Assembly: GCA_030435675.1 (NCBI GenBank) | Contig: CM059621.1 | Span: 8,370,001-8,434,000, forward strand | Reading direction: 5' to 3' | Length of the DNA stretch: 64,000 nucleotides | Source: Steinernema hermaphroditum | Lineage: Eukaryota > Nematoda > Chromadorea > Rhabditida > Steinernematidae | In this document: in pieces, positions 38,741 to 50,458 of the stretch | Position numbering within the stretch: the first letter of the stretch is position 1 | Layout of the letters: the number at the start of each line of letters is the position of its first letter | The notes under the pieces: generated by a model | Told to the model about the DNA's origin: nothing | Seen by the model: only the letters and a program-made list of their open reading frames with translations | Databases searched by the model: none | Program-made: the position numbers and the translations under genes

Positions 38741-39437
38741 CTATGAGCCGGGAGGCGGCGGGGGAGCGTCATCTGCGGGGCCGAACTGAACCTGCTGGTA
38801 CTCGTCGTCGCATTCTTCTTTTTTGTCTTCTTCTTTCTTCTCGGACTTCTTTTCTTCCTTCTTCTCGGACTTCTTGTCAGATTTGTTTTCTTTCACAGAC
38901 TTTTTCTCAGACGGTTGCTTTTCTTTCTGTGACGACTTCTTGTCGGCTGGCTTGTTTTCCTTCTGCGCAGACTTCAACTCCGACTTCTCGCGATTCGATT
39001 TTGCAGCAGCAGCCTGAAATAATCGGAGGTCATTAAAGGCTCCATTCGCAGCAACGACTGACCTTCGAATCACCTTGTTTGACTTCCCCTTTCTTTTCCT
39101 CCTTACTCTTTTTCTGATCATTTGGCTTCTCCTTCGATTCTTCCTTTCCTTCTTCTTTCTTCGGAGCTTCATCCTTCTTTTCCTTCTTTTCCGATGCCTC
39201 CTTCTTCTCTTCTGCTTTCTTCTCTCCAGCGGTTGCTGAAGCGGGAGGAGTGGGTGCGTTGGCGGGCGGTATTGCTGTTTGCGTGCTATTCATCGGAAGC
39301 ACCGTCTTCGACTTATCCTCCAGCGACTCCACGGGCTTCGGCTGCTTTTTCTTCGAGCAACCGGCGATCGTGGCCGAGGAAGCGCAGAAGGCCGTCGAGG
39401 CGACGGCGAGTCCGACGAGTTGAAGCATGTCGTACAT
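38741..39437 (-). CDS. Lys/Glu-rich protein with an N-terminal membrane anchor, unknown function
   Basis: Two exons, 39063-39437 and 38741-39013, joined over a 49-bp intron in phase 0, give 215 aa. The N-terminus (MYDMLQLVGLAVASTAFCAS) is hydrophobic and could be a signal peptide or signal anchor. A short Pro/Ala/Thr stretch follows (IPPANAPTPPASATA). Most of the remaining residues are charged KEEK/EKKE repeats, probably helical or disordered. The C-terminus ends in a Pro run (DDAPPPPPGS). No enzymatic domain is visible. It lies 281 bp downstream of, and on the same strand as, two hydrolase genes, so it may be the last member of an operon. Low-complexity composition makes homology hard to judge. 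Confidence 0.7.
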
Positions 39438-39718
39438 CGCGGTTGACTTCCTCGGGAGTTCCCTGGCGACTCACAATTGGAATGAACTGCGCGGAGACTC
39501 GACCGATCGGCGTCTGCAAATGCGTTCAGAGTAAGTCGACATCAGTCCCTAGTCGCAGACAGCCTACAGTCCTACCTGTCTGCATTCAACGACTGTGCAA
39601 CTGTATGAAAAGTACATCTAAGGCCGCCCTCCACCGCAGCAACCGAACCCCCAGAGTGTAAACCACAAGTCAACAAAAAAGTTTACTTGCCGTTATGTAC
39701 AAACAAATTGTAAACCTT

Positions 39719-41142
39719 CTACTGTTCCTTCGCTAGCATAGTGCAGATGCCTTCTACCAACAAACGAGCTTGATGCTTCTGCAAGAAATGATCTTCGTTC
39801 TTGAAGTACACAGCTACACTACGGCTACCCGCTTCGAGGGATTTGATGACCTGACGACGAACGGCTTCATCGTCGATTGCTTTTGTATCAGATTCCTGCA
39901 AGCGAAGACTCAAACAAAGTTCAATTATCGGATGAACTTACAAAATGTACGTTTCCGTCAAAAAGTTCAACGAACTGTTTGCTGATTTCCGGCTCAATCA
40001 ACGGGTCTTTCCCGGCATAAACCAGCAAACTCTTCACTCCACTTCTGTTCAGCTTGTCCACGAATACTTCTTGTCCGGGCAGGTCCACCTTCCACGGAAC
40101 CATTCCCGAAAGGCTCCATGCGGCCACTTCCGGATTCGGAACTCTCAGCTTCAAGATATTGTTGTAAGCTACAAATTTTGCTCAAACTCTGAGTAGCGTG
40201 TTCAAGCCTTACCGTAAAATAGGATCGGCCTCAAAAACCAACGCGTCCATCCGAGTTGCCACAGAAAATCAGCAAAATCGATGATCCAGGTTGGCTTAAT
40301 CCCTTGATGGGTTCGAATTCCGATGAAATTCGCGTTGACCAGGCCGACAGTCTTCTCGGAATTCAGTGCAGCCATTTTCAGTGCGTTCTCCGTTCCACGG
40401 CTGTGTCCCAAAAAGACCAGATTCCGCTTGAGTTCCAGGTGGTCGATCACGGCTTGGACATAAGCAACGCGTTCCGTGTTGTCCTGGATCAAGCGTTCAT
40501 CGCCTAAAGGATGACAGTGAATAGATCTCTTTTATTCTCCGTTTCAGTGTCTTTTCAGGGTAACTAGATTTTCGTACAGTTTCCAAGAAACATGAATTGA
40601 ATTTCGCAGAAAAGAAAAAGGTCAACGGCACCCAAAAACTGAGCATTAAAACCGAAATTCTCGCCTTCCGTGTGCCCATATCCAGGAAAGTTGATCCCGA
40701 TGAAGCGAATTCCGGACTCCTTCAGGAGCGGCGTCACATACTTGAAGTCCTTGTGCGACCCCGGGGAGCCGTGGACGGCGACGACCGTTCCGACGTTTGA
40801 TCCCTGTGGATGCGTGTCCTGAAATGTCGAAAAATGAACTGAAATAATTAATTAACCGACCTGAATGACGGAATCCACATGGAACTTATGGCCACCGAAG
40901 CTGAACTCGATCTTCTCGCGCCGCAAACACAGCACCGGGTCGTAGTCCTTCGGGAGAATCGGCTCCGGCGCATTCTGCTTCTCGTCCGGGACCCACGTCT
41001 CGGCAGCTATCGACATGTTCCGGGCGATCGCGCTGGCTCGAAGACACGGCGCGCGCGTGGCGACCTCGCCCTCCCTCGCGGCTACGCTCACAAGCGAGGC
41101 CGTCAGTGCGCCTCTCGTGAGTGCATATACGGCGAGGCGCAT
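39719..41142 (-). CDS. DUF1057-type alpha/beta hydrolase (paralogue 1)
   Basis: Five exons: 40861-41142, 40632-40818, 40213-40503, 39942-40168 and 39719-39895, giving 387 aa. The start is the ATG at 41142; the frame runs further upstream but without ATG. The N-terminus (MRLAVYALTRGALTASLVS) looks like a mitochondrial presequence. The fold's marks are visible: the oxyanion strand VVAVHGSPGSHKDF, the nucleophile elbow GHSRG in VFLGHSRGTENALKMA, strand LLVYAGKDPLIEP with the likely acid Asp, and a C-terminal DHFLQKH with the likely catalytic His. The substrate is unknown; the family is nematode-expanded. It sits 274 bp downstream of its paralogue at 41417-42687 and shares intron phases with it, which points to a tandem duplication. 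Confidence 0.88.
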
Positions 41143-41416
41143 TGTGTGTTCAAACACAAACGGTCCGACAGAAGAGGAGATGTTCGACGGCGACAGACTT
41201 CCGGCACGTTCGGCTTCCACTCCGATCTCAGCGCTGACAGACGGACTTTGACCCGCCAAACTACAACTTTTGTGTGAGTTTACTCGAGGGGGTGCGCTGG
41301 AGAGAGTTCACAAATCGCGCCCGTTTTCCCCTTTGTGTCTAGACCAGAACGCAATCGTCTATTTCTCGTGTTCTAGACTGAAATTCTTAGCAGAGATGTC
41401 TACTAGACTAGACATT

Positions 41417-42687
41417 CTAGAGTTTATTTGAGGGCGTCTCTTTCTTCAGCATCTCAGCAATCGCATTGGCAATGAACTCCCCCCTGTGTTTCTGCACGAA
41501 GTGGTCGTCGTTCGGGAAGTGCAAGCCCACGACCCGAGTTCCCGAGCACCACGTTTTCGTCGTTTTCTCCAACAGCTCCAGTGTCGAATCCCCGTCGTCG
41601 GCCACCTGGAATCTCTCCTTATAAAGCCTTTCCCACTCCACATGCTCACCAGATCCGCTCTGTCTTTGAAGGCGTTGACAAACTCCGTGCTTGTGTCCAT
41701 TCCGATGAAGGTGTCCTTCCCGGCGTAGGCCAAAAGGGCCTTCAGTTTGGTGTTGTTGAACTTCTCGACGAAGGGCCTCTGTTTGGGGAACTCCGCTTGG
41801 ACACAACTCTGGAGGCAGACGCCGACGTTGTGTGGTTCTCGGAGGCGTAGTTTGAACAGGTAGTAGTACACTGCAATCTGGTTGGAGGGAGTTAGATTCG
41901 GCGACTCACTTTTGGCGACGATTCTGTCGATGACGCCTCCGAAGATCCAACGGAGTCTCCAGAACCAGTACATCGCCTGGAGCTTGATGAACGGGTGGAA
42001 GCTGCGATGCCGGTGGAATCCACAGGGATTCACCAAAGCGACTCCTACAGTTTTGTCCTGAACTCTCTGTCACAGTCGCCGAAATGAATCTCCTCTGACC
42101 TCGTTCTGGACGGCGGCCTTAAGGGCGGGCTCCGTTCCCATGCTGTGTCCCATGAATACCAGATTCTCCTTCAGATGGAGCTTGTCCACCACCGCCTGGA
42201 CGTAGGCGAGTCGCTCCGTCCACGTTTGCTGCAATTTAGGATTCCCTAAAAGGTCCGTTCGCGCAGGAAGGCCGGACTGAGGATCTCACAAGGAGTATCG
42301 CCGTAGCCCGAGAAGTTGACGCCGACGTAGCGGATTCCCATCTGTCGGAGATGGCTGCCGATGTACCTGAAGTCGCGATGGGATCCCGGGGTGCCTCCAG
42401 TGGCTATGACGGTTCCTTTTGCGGATCCTTCGGGCAAGGTATCCTGCACACAACGAATAAGCTGCTCTCGAGAGGCTCAGTTCTACCTGAAGGAGCACGT
42501 CGACGTCGTAGCGATTTCCATCGGCTTCGAAGCTGATTCTCTCCGATCGGAGGAATTCGTTCGATCCCAACGGACGCAGCTGCTGCCGAGCGTCGTTGGA
42601 AGAGGTAGAAGTCGCCATGGCGGTTGAGGAAAGACTGAGAAGTCGGCGTGGGACTGCCGAAACTGCCGTCAAAGTCGATCTGATCAT
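41417..42687 (-). CDS. DUF1057-type alpha/beta hydrolase (paralogue 2)
   Basis: Six exons: 42487-42687, 42290-42443, 42100-42245, 41910-42057, 41650-41870 and 41417-41605, giving 352 aa from the ATG at 42687. The N-terminus (MIRSTLTAVSAVPRRLLS) again resembles a mitochondrial presequence. Marks of the fold: TGGTPGSHRDFRY at the oxyanion position (Gly where paralogue 1 has His), nucleophile elbow GHSMG in VFMGHSMGTEPALKAA, strand LLAYAGKDTFIG, and DDHFVQKH with the likely catalytic His. It is about ten residues shorter than paralogue 1 after GYGDTP. Introns are 39-57 bp. An AATAAA overlaps its last codons, leaving little 3' UTR before the next gene, as in operons. Confidence 0.87.
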
Positions 42688-43566
42688 CGAACACACAAGG
42701 TCGCGCCGCCGTCCAGCAGACCGATCGCCTCGCGAATGAATGCCGGTCGCGCCGATCTGAGGTCGGAGAACGCTTTTTTGAACGCCGGTATCTTTTTCTC
42801 CTGTTGCGATTCCCCGTTACTGCACTTTTCATTTATGGGGTCACAAAAAAGCGACGAGGAAGTAGGGTGGAAGTCGACGACGATGCAGGAGGGTGGCACA
42901 CACTACAGAACACAGCTGGGGGAAACTTTCGAAGATAAAGAGTGCAGGGGTGCACGCTCCAAAAAAGGATCCTATTCGACGCGCATCTCTGGATGCTCCC
43001 TTCTCTGTGAATACGAATATTGTTGTTCCCGTTTTGTTGTATGGTAAACAAGGGACGAATCTTTCCCCCAGGGTAAAGGTTGGCTATACGTTCCTCCCTA
43101 CAGATCCTGATCTTTATTCTCAATACATCCAAGGGTAAAGAATACTTTCAGAAAAAAAGGAAAGAAACTCGCGATCTTCCCGATAAACTATTCTTCGGCA
43201 CGCCGGTGACTTAGAAGGTGGAGCCAAAACAAGTTTCTTTTAATTTTATCTCACCACGAAACTTGTGAACCACACGTGCCGCAGAAGCAGAATCAGCCCT
43301 GCACAGCACTTCATGGCCCAGAAACAGAACGACTGACACCTTTCAGTATCTCCCTATCACTGACCGATGCAATTCTTGCTTTAGGTGCCTAAAAGGACTG
43401 TTCAATGGAGTGATAACTCGTTTGAACTTGTTTTGCCGATGAGACGTTACAGCACTGCCCCCCCCCCCTTAAACTGTACGACGGGTTCGCCCTCAGACCA
43501 AGCCTCTGATTCGTAAAAAATACTTTTACTTCGTCAACACAGCTATTATTACCATCGACAAGAAGC
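42688..43566. other. Intergenic DNA, no gene recognised
   Basis: About 880 bp between hydrolase 2 and the collagen. It holds a run of 11 C near 43458 and presumably the hydrolase promoter. No coding sequence is supportable. Confidence 0.5.
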
Positions 43567-44602
43567 TTAGCGGCGGCTGTAGCCAGGTCCGGTGCGGGGA
43601 GGAGGACAGTGGTCGCAGGATCCGGGCTGGCCGGGAGGTCCACGAGGGCCCGGGGGTCCGGGAGGTCCAGGGAGTCCGTCGGCTCCCTTCTCTCCGGAAT
43701 CTCCAGGGGGACCGGGAGGTCCGGCTTTGCCTGGAAGGAGATGTTTGTGAAGGAGAAAACCTCCCTAGGTACTTACCAGGCTGTCCGTCACGTCCAGGAG
43801 GTCCAGGTGGTCCTTGAGGACCGGGTGGGCCAGGAGGTCCGGGAGGGCCAGGTGGGGCTCCGTTGATGACCTTTCCAGGGTCACCGGGAGGTCCCTTGTC
43901 TCCGGGAACGCCAGGAGGTCCTTGAGGACCCTGAGGACCGGGGGGTCCTGGGTTTCCAGGGGTTCCGTCGTGGCCGGGGGTTCCGGCGTCTCCTTGAGGT
44001 CCAGGAAGTCCCTTCGGTCCTGGGGGTCCGGGAGGTCCGGGCGGTCCAGGAGGACACTTCTGGCAAGGAGGCTTCGGGGGAGGTCCTGGAAGGAGAGTGC
44101 CGTCGCGGCCAGGGGGTCCGGGGTTTCCAGGACGACCGGGGGCTCCTAAACGAAGCGATGACTCTCCTCCAGAAGAAGGTCTCTTCCTACCGGGGCGTCC
44201 GTCGCGGCCAGGAGGTCCAGGAGGTCCGGGGGGACCGACCTGACAGGAGCAGCAGGTGCCTCCGGTACCGGCGGAGGCGGGAGGCGCGCCACTGAGGGCC
44301 GCCTGGATGCCCGGCATCTCTCCGAAGCCGTACTGGCGCTTGGCGACCTTCTTCGGCACGCCGGTGAGCGACTGGATCTGGACCATCTCCTTCCACATGT
44401 CGCGGGAGCGCGTCTTGCAGAAGTCGACTTCGTTCTGCATGAAGGAACGGACGCTCTGCACGTGGTTGTATACTAGGGGCAGCGTGATGACGCAGGCGAT
44501 GACCGACACCGACGCGAAGGCGACGGCGCAGAAGGCGACCGGCCGCAGCGAGCGCCTTTTCGGCGCCGCACACTCGGCGCCGCACGCCGCAGGGGACTGC
44601 AT
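43567..44602 (-). CDS. Cuticle collagen
   Basis: Three exons, 44191-44602, 43777-44145 and 43567-43730, all joined in phase 1, give 314 aa. The layout is that of nematode cuticle collagens. It has a cytosolic N-terminus, one membrane segment (about 23-48, signal anchor), a non-collagenous region with a basic KKVAKR processing site before QYGFG, and Gly-X-Y blocks split by short Cys-containing interruptions (CCSCQ, CQKC). A C-terminal CDHC follows before a short tail. Trimers are secreted from the epidermis, cleaved and cross-linked through the cysteines and tyrosines in the cuticle. The gene is monocistronic in appearance and lies 289 bp downstream of nuo-1 on the same strand. Which col/sqt/rol subgroup it belongs to is not resolved. 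Confidence 0.95.
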
Positions 44603-44891
44603 TCCTGAAGACTGACTGTGGAGGGTCTTCCGAAGCGTTTAAGTGGACCGTTAGGCGGTGTGCCGACTGACCTAATTGGATCATACCTACGTACGACCCG
44701 ACACCGGCTCGCAAATGGGTCGGATGCGTGTCAAGGACGCTCGAGATAAAGGATATACACTTGACCACAAGAAGTAGCCAGAAGAAATCCAGTTTACTAG
44801 GAACAAATATTCGTGTTTTATAATAGCCTCAAATCCTACGAAGAAAAAGGAACAGGAAACCACTAAATCCGCGACTTCGATCGACTTTCCT

Positions 44892-46510
44892 TTAAGCGCT
44901 CAGGGCTTTCTTGGCGGCTTCTTGCTGGGCGTGGAACTCGGCCATTCTGCGTTCCAGTTCTGGGCGGAAGTGGCGAATAAGACCCTGAAAGAAGGAGGAG
45001 ATGATATATGAACTGTTAAATTGCATGACATACCTGGACAGGCCAGGCAGCGGCGTCGCCCAAAGCGCAGATGGTATGTCCCTCGATCTGTTTCGACAGC
45101 TCCCACATCATATCGATTTCGGAAGGTTTGGCCTTGCCGTCGACGAATCGCCACATCATCTTATTCAGCCAGTTGCATCCCTCGCGGCACGGTGTGCACT
45201 GTCCGCAACTTTCGTGCTTGTAGAAGAGCGAGAGTCGAGCGATGCACTTGACGATGTCGGCCTGCTTGTTCATGACGATAACGGCAGCGGTTCCAAGTCC
45301 AGTTTGAGCAGCAACGAGAGCATCGAAGTCCATCAGAACGTCGTCGCACACGCTGAAAATGGAGAATATAGCCGGAAGACAACAATCCAAGATAGTACTT
45401 CTTGGGTATAAGCGGGACAGAAGAACCTCCGGGGATTATGGCCAGAAGGTTGTCCCAGCCTCCGATAACGCCACCACAGTGACGCTCGATGAGGTCGCGC
45501 AGGGGGATCGACATCTCTTCTTCGACAGTGCATGGATTGTTGACATGTCCAGAAATGCAGAAAAGCTTGGTTCCACGGTTACGTTCGCGTCCGAACTGAG
45601 CGAACCATGAACCACCACGGCGACAGATGGTAGGGGCAACAGCGACGGTTTCGACGTTGGTTACGGTGGTGGGGCATCCGAAAACACCGATGTCCGCGGG
45701 GAATGGAGGCTTCAGGCGGGGCTTTCCTTGCTTGCCCTCGATGGATTCAATCAGAGCGGTTTCTTCTCCGCAGATGTAGGCTCCCGCTCCACGATGGACA
45801 AAAATATCAAAGTTATAGCCTGTTCCCAAACAGTCTTTTCCCAGGAATCCGGCCTAAAAGCTAATCGTAAGATGCAAGGTCATGAGTGAGGATCGATAAC
45901 CTTGTATGCTTCGTGGATGGCCTCTTGGAGAATAACGGCCTCGTTGTAGAACTCTCCGCGGATGTAGATGTACGCAGCGCGCGCTCCCATAGCTACTCCG
46001 GCGATCAAACATCCCTCGATGAGCTTGTGAGGATCGTGACGCATAATTTCACGATCTTTGCAGGTTCCGGGTTCTCCTTCATCGGCGTTAACCACAAGAT
46101 ACTTCGGCCTGCCATCAAAAGGCTTCTTCATGAATCCCCACTTCATGCCACTGGGGAATCCGGCACCTCCACGTCCGCGGAGTCCGGAAGTGCTGATCTC
46201 ATTGAGAATCCAGTCTTGTCCCTTCAGGATGATCTCCTTGGTCTTGTGCCAATCACCGCGTGCCATGGCTTCCTTCAGTCGATAGTCATGTCTTCCGTAC
46301 AGGTTGGTGAAGATGCGGTCTTCATCCTTCAGTCCGCCGAATGTTGTCTTTTCGGGCTTTTTCTCAGCTCCACCTGTAGCGGCGGCGAATGAGCGCGCAC
46401 TGGATATTAATCCTAAATGACAAAGTAGATGAGAAGGAGCATAAACAGTCGATGTTCTCACCTGACCTCTGCAGCAAACGGCTGCCAGCGGATGCAATAC
46501 CGGTCGCCAT
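44892..46510 (-). CDS. nuo-1: NADH:ubiquinone oxidoreductase 51-kDa subunit (NDUFV1)
   Basis: Five exons: 46462-46510, 45901-46412, 45399-45853, 45034-45352 and 44892-44984, giving 475 aa, close to the usual 464. It is a mitochondrial matrix subunit of complex I that oxidises NADH, with FMN and the N3 4Fe-4S cluster. The N-terminus [17 protein letters not shown] is a typical presequence. The FMN/NADH segment [16 protein letters not shown], the stretch [32 protein letters not shown] and the cluster motif [12 protein letters not shown] with a later Cys in TICALGD are all intact. Exon 4 begins with the conserved [12 protein letters not shown]. It is divergent from the gene at 46859 with a shared 348-bp upstream region. 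The symbol is by similarity to the C. elegans gene. Confidence 0.97.
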
Positions 46511-46858
46511 CGTACTGCCTCAGCTACCCAATGTGCGATCTGAAACGTGTAGTTGAAAATCTTGGAAAATAGAAAGATAGTACGCGAAAACAACAGTTCC
46601 CGATATTTCTTACAAATAAAATGTCACGTTACTGGTAAAATTGAAATCACCCTATAATTCGATTATTCTGCATCGACAACGCCTAACACGAGATTCTCGG
46701 TGATGTCAGAAGATTCGGTGGAGATTACTCGTAGAAGCCAACAAAAAGCCATCAAGGTTGACGAGACAAGACACCGGCGGCGACCAGACAGTAGACGCGT
46801 GCACTTCTCAGGGTAGACGGCACGAGACACTACTTCCCGTCATTTCTTAAGTCGAACG

Positions 46859-47555
46859 ATGTCGAAGTCGGTCGAGGCACCTGTAGCGGGACCTGCAGTA
46901 CCTGCAGCAGTATCCGGAGTGGAAGCGCCGCCGGTAGCGAATGCAGGGAATGTGGCAAGCGGAATAGCTGCGGTAGGTGGACTCTGAGAGTCGGCTCTTA
47001 TGTTGTTTTGCAGGTTCCGAAAGCAGATGACAACAAAATCTCTGTCGACATAGCGAAACTCAGCACTTCAAGAAGCAAAACCGGAAACGTGGGCCACAAA
47101 AAGAAGCGTGGGAAGAAATGTAAGCGCAATCTGGACCCTGAAGGAATCGAGGTTTGGAAACCGGAAGATCGGGAATACTACCAGAAGGTGGGGTGAACGT
47201 CACAGTAGCCTTTGAAACGGAGGCCTGAATGGCGCTATTGTGACCTTTCTTTTAATAGATCACCGTACTTACTTAATTAAAGTCACGTTTTTTTAGGTTT
47301 CGATTCATCTACGAAACTGGAAGGCGACGTGCCGTCAGAGTCAATGCATTCGAACTCCAATTACGTGGTGGCAACGGAAAAGGGTAATAAGCGGAAAGGA
47401 AGTCTAGTCATGAGTTCATGTGAATGTGATTTCAGAAGGAGATGAAAGGCCACCCGATGTACCAACTCGAGATGAATGCGTATAAGAAGACCGTTGCCGA
47501 TCTGGCTGCGGTGACCAACAAGATGGAGAACTTAGACCTCGACTTCAACATCTGA
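46859..47555 (+). CDS. Small Lys-rich protein of unknown function
   Basis: Certain exons are 46859-46972, 47014-47187 and 47436-47555, all phase 0, giving 135 aa. An optional 87-bp exon at 47297-47383 also fits in phase 0 and would give 164 aa. The product has an Ala/Val/Pro-rich N-terminus (about 1-38) and a strongly basic stretch (GHKKKRGKKCKRN) followed by EGIEVWKPEDREYYQK. The C-terminus is helical (AYKKTVADLAAVTNKMENLD). The basic patch suggests RNA or nucleolar association, but no domain is recognised. It is divergently transcribed from nuo-1. Confidence 0.65.
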
Positions 47556-48872
47556 GTCCGTTTTGATTGCATATGTATTATAAGTTTTGCGCGATATACC
47601 GTATCCTATGCATGTGAGCCACAACATCTTCCAGAAGTTCTCGGAACGCCGTGCGGAGGAAGAACTATTTCCAGATAAATTCGACTCTGCACGCCCCTAT
47701 TTATGCCGCGTCACTTTAATTAACTCTCGGTTGCGAGCGTGCTGCTTGGCGGAAATCACGCTTTGCCATTATAAAATGAGGAACACTTTAGTGTCATTTA
47801 GCTCTTAAGCTTCTGCCTCCTAACTGCAAGTCCATTGCGCCCACTTTGCTCCTCGGAACGACTCTTCGGACACGCAATGGAGGTAAGAAGCATATTCATT
47901 CAAGGGGGCATCGATTTCGCCTTCCGTGTTCCTTCAAGCAGTCCTGGCATTATGTTTGTAAATAACGCAGAGATACATCAAAGATACGACAATGGGTGAT
48001 GGGTTTTGTTCTCTTATTTACGTCTGGCGCTATTTGTCACACTCTAAAGGTTAATGGAGAGGATAATGGGTCCCCAATTTACGTAACTTACTTATCTCCG
48101 GTAAGGACAGAGTAGAGGAGACTGCGGGTGTGGTACAAAACAAAGGTCTCCCTTTCCAACGTGAACTGATTCCCTACGACTCACTGAGTTTCTGTGCCTC
48201 CACAACTGACAATAAGTGAACATATTACAAACTCCTTATTTCATTAGATCCTCACTGTACCGTAAATAATATGGCTACGATGGGCGGGGCCCAGGTGCCT
48301 CTCTCAGCCACGGCTCATGTCACATCCATTCCCTGGAAAAAGGCCCTTCTTATAGATGTGATCTGCGTCGTGACGGAATAAACAGCGAATATTTGTAGCA
48401 GGCACCTTCAGTGCATAAATTCTTAATGTCTTGGAGTGGCGAACCCATTAGTCAAAGTAACAATTTGGTGAACCCTGAGGGTAGAGTACACTGCATTCCT
48501 ATGGCGACGCACGTCCTAACGTGCTATTACCGAGAAATCTGCTTGCTTATGCTTGGATGCTTTTTTGGCGTTCTGTCTTAGAGTATCATTTCCTTGAGGA
48601 ACTGGCTGTGTTTTAATGTCGCCAAGTCGCCCTCACGTCACTTCCTCTTCCTCTTACCCACCCGAAATCGGGTCCAACTAATTGCGGTCCTCCGCAAGAA
48701 ATTGCTTTTCCGATAGGTCCGCTCTTGAGTTGCTCATTGTTTTCGTGGGAATGTTTGTTCTCCGCCGCGTGGAGGAGACTGTCACGGCCCACGGCATTGC
48801 CAGAGACGTGGATTTACGTAAACAGCCGAGCTAATTGCACCCAGGTGCAGGCATAACCTTTCTCTTCAGCTT
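47556..48872. other. Intergenic DNA, no gene recognised
   Basis: About 1.3 kb between the Lys-rich gene and the receptor gene. No coding sequence is supportable. The TACCGTA motif occurs near 47600 and 48255. Confidence 0.5.
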
Positions 48873-50458
48873 ATGGAAAGGATCTCCACTCCCTCGATTC
48901 ACGCGGCTACCGTAGTAGAGACTGTAATCAACGCCATCTGTGTGCCGCTCTGTTTATACCTGCTCGTTCGGGTAAGGACAACGCGACTCATGCACATGAA
49001 CATGAAGACTATGCTGGTGAGTGTGTTCTTGGGGTACACGGAACATGACAGCAACCGTGAGTCATGGAAAGGGCGTCTCGAGGAGGTTAGGCCTGCCTTG
49101 GTGTGTAAAAGCAGTTACGTAGATCAGTGCACAGCAAAAACAGTTCTACAAACTCGTCATTGTACTTTTGGATTTTCAGTTAGAGGGAAAGGCGAGGATA
49201 AGTGTAGCAAAATATTTAGAAGTAGGGGCATAGGAACTCAAAGAGAACTTTCCAATTGTCCATACAAAAATAAGAATATATAGGGTATATCGTGATGTAA
49301 TCCATGATCCTACACCTTCACCTACGAGCGAAATATTTCAGATAAGTCTCACTGGGGCTTTGGTCCTTTTCAACATAACACGTTTCGTAAAGAGCTTCAT
49401 GTACCTGACTTCCTATCCAATCAGCGACCAATCGCACATTAACCCCGTAAGTTCGTTCTGCTCAGCGATCACTCTCTTGGCCTACCGTACTTCAGAAGTT
49501 CTCGAACCAAGTGTGCATCGTCACGCGCTTCTTCTACGACACGACGGAGAATGTCTTCGCCGTCACGATGTGTGGACTCGCCTTCGAGCGCATCGCCGCC
49601 TCCGTAATGGTGTCCAGCTACGCCTCGATCAGGACAAAAGTCATTCCCGTTCTCATCATATCGGCTCAGGTACCTACCGTACTCCGACGGGGCACAATCC
49701 AGAACTGTTCAGTGGCTCTCCAGCACTGCAGTTTCGCTTATTTTCATCTTGATCGACCGAGCCGATATGAACACCTGGAGCAGAGATCGTCTTTTTATGT
49801 CTTGCTCGCTTATTTACTCCCATCCCTCTTTCGTCATCGGCGTGTTCTCCGTCGGATCCGTCGGATTCCTAGTGGCGGCCGTGGTGAGCGCCAAAGCCCC
49901 AATTCCAAAGGACCCCGGCCCTTGCAGCTTCTGGCCTTCCTCTACTGTTACAACAGCCGACAGTACTACAATCGACTTCGGTCCCATCTGAACACTCGGT
50001 ACCAGTACGCGGAGAATATCACCACCCTCCGCTTCCTGGTGCCCATCATGAGCGTCTTCGGGGCGTCCTACTTGGTGTCGACGGCACTCGTCGCGAGCAT
50101 CTTCGTGCAGGCGTCGAGGCAGCAAATCGACGAAATATTGATCGGGGACATGTGGATGCTCGAGAAGGTAAGCCAGGGGAGGTCCTAGGGCCAATCCGGA
50201 ATCGGCACTTAGGCCTACAACGCGACGAGCACCGTGTTTACGCCGATCTTCTTCGCCCTCTGCATCTGGTACCATCGGCCGCTGAAAATCGTCTTCATCG
50301 ACGACGTGAAGTGTCTTCTGAGGATAGGCGCCAAGAGCACCGAGGAGCCGGGGAAGGACGTCCGCATCGTAGGACTCACGGGCAAGAAGCTCATGTTCCA
50401 GAACGAAACCGATGTGTACTTCGCCGCTCTTCGGAACGACTGGTCCAAGAAGATCTAG
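48873..50458 (+). CDS. Serpentine receptor, nematode chemoreceptor-like GPCR
   Basis: Six exons, all phase 0: 48873-49016, 49342-49446, 49496-49669, 49713-49883, 49928-50167 and 50213-50458, giving 359 aa. Several hydrophobic helices are plain, for example VVETVINAICVPLCLYLLV, ISLTGALVLFNITRFV, FAVTMCGLAFERIAASVMV, FVIGVFSVGSVGFLVAAV, LRFLVPIMSVFGASYLV and VFTPIFFALCIWY. The FERIAAS after helix 3 occupies the DRY-like position, as in the Sra/Srab/Sre group of nematode receptors. The cytosolic tail is basic. A sensory role is likely from the family; the ligand is unknown. Exon 1 is separated by a 325-bp intron, while the others are 41-50 bp apart. Confidence 0.82.

Noticed and set aside
39122..39661. 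179-codon plus-strand frame opposite the Lys/Glu-rich gene
   Set aside because: Antisense shadow of a low-complexity coding region.
41143..41259. Longer N-terminus for DUF1057 hydrolase 1
   Set aside because: The frame is open but has no ATG upstream of 41142; the paralogue also starts directly with a presequence-like leader.
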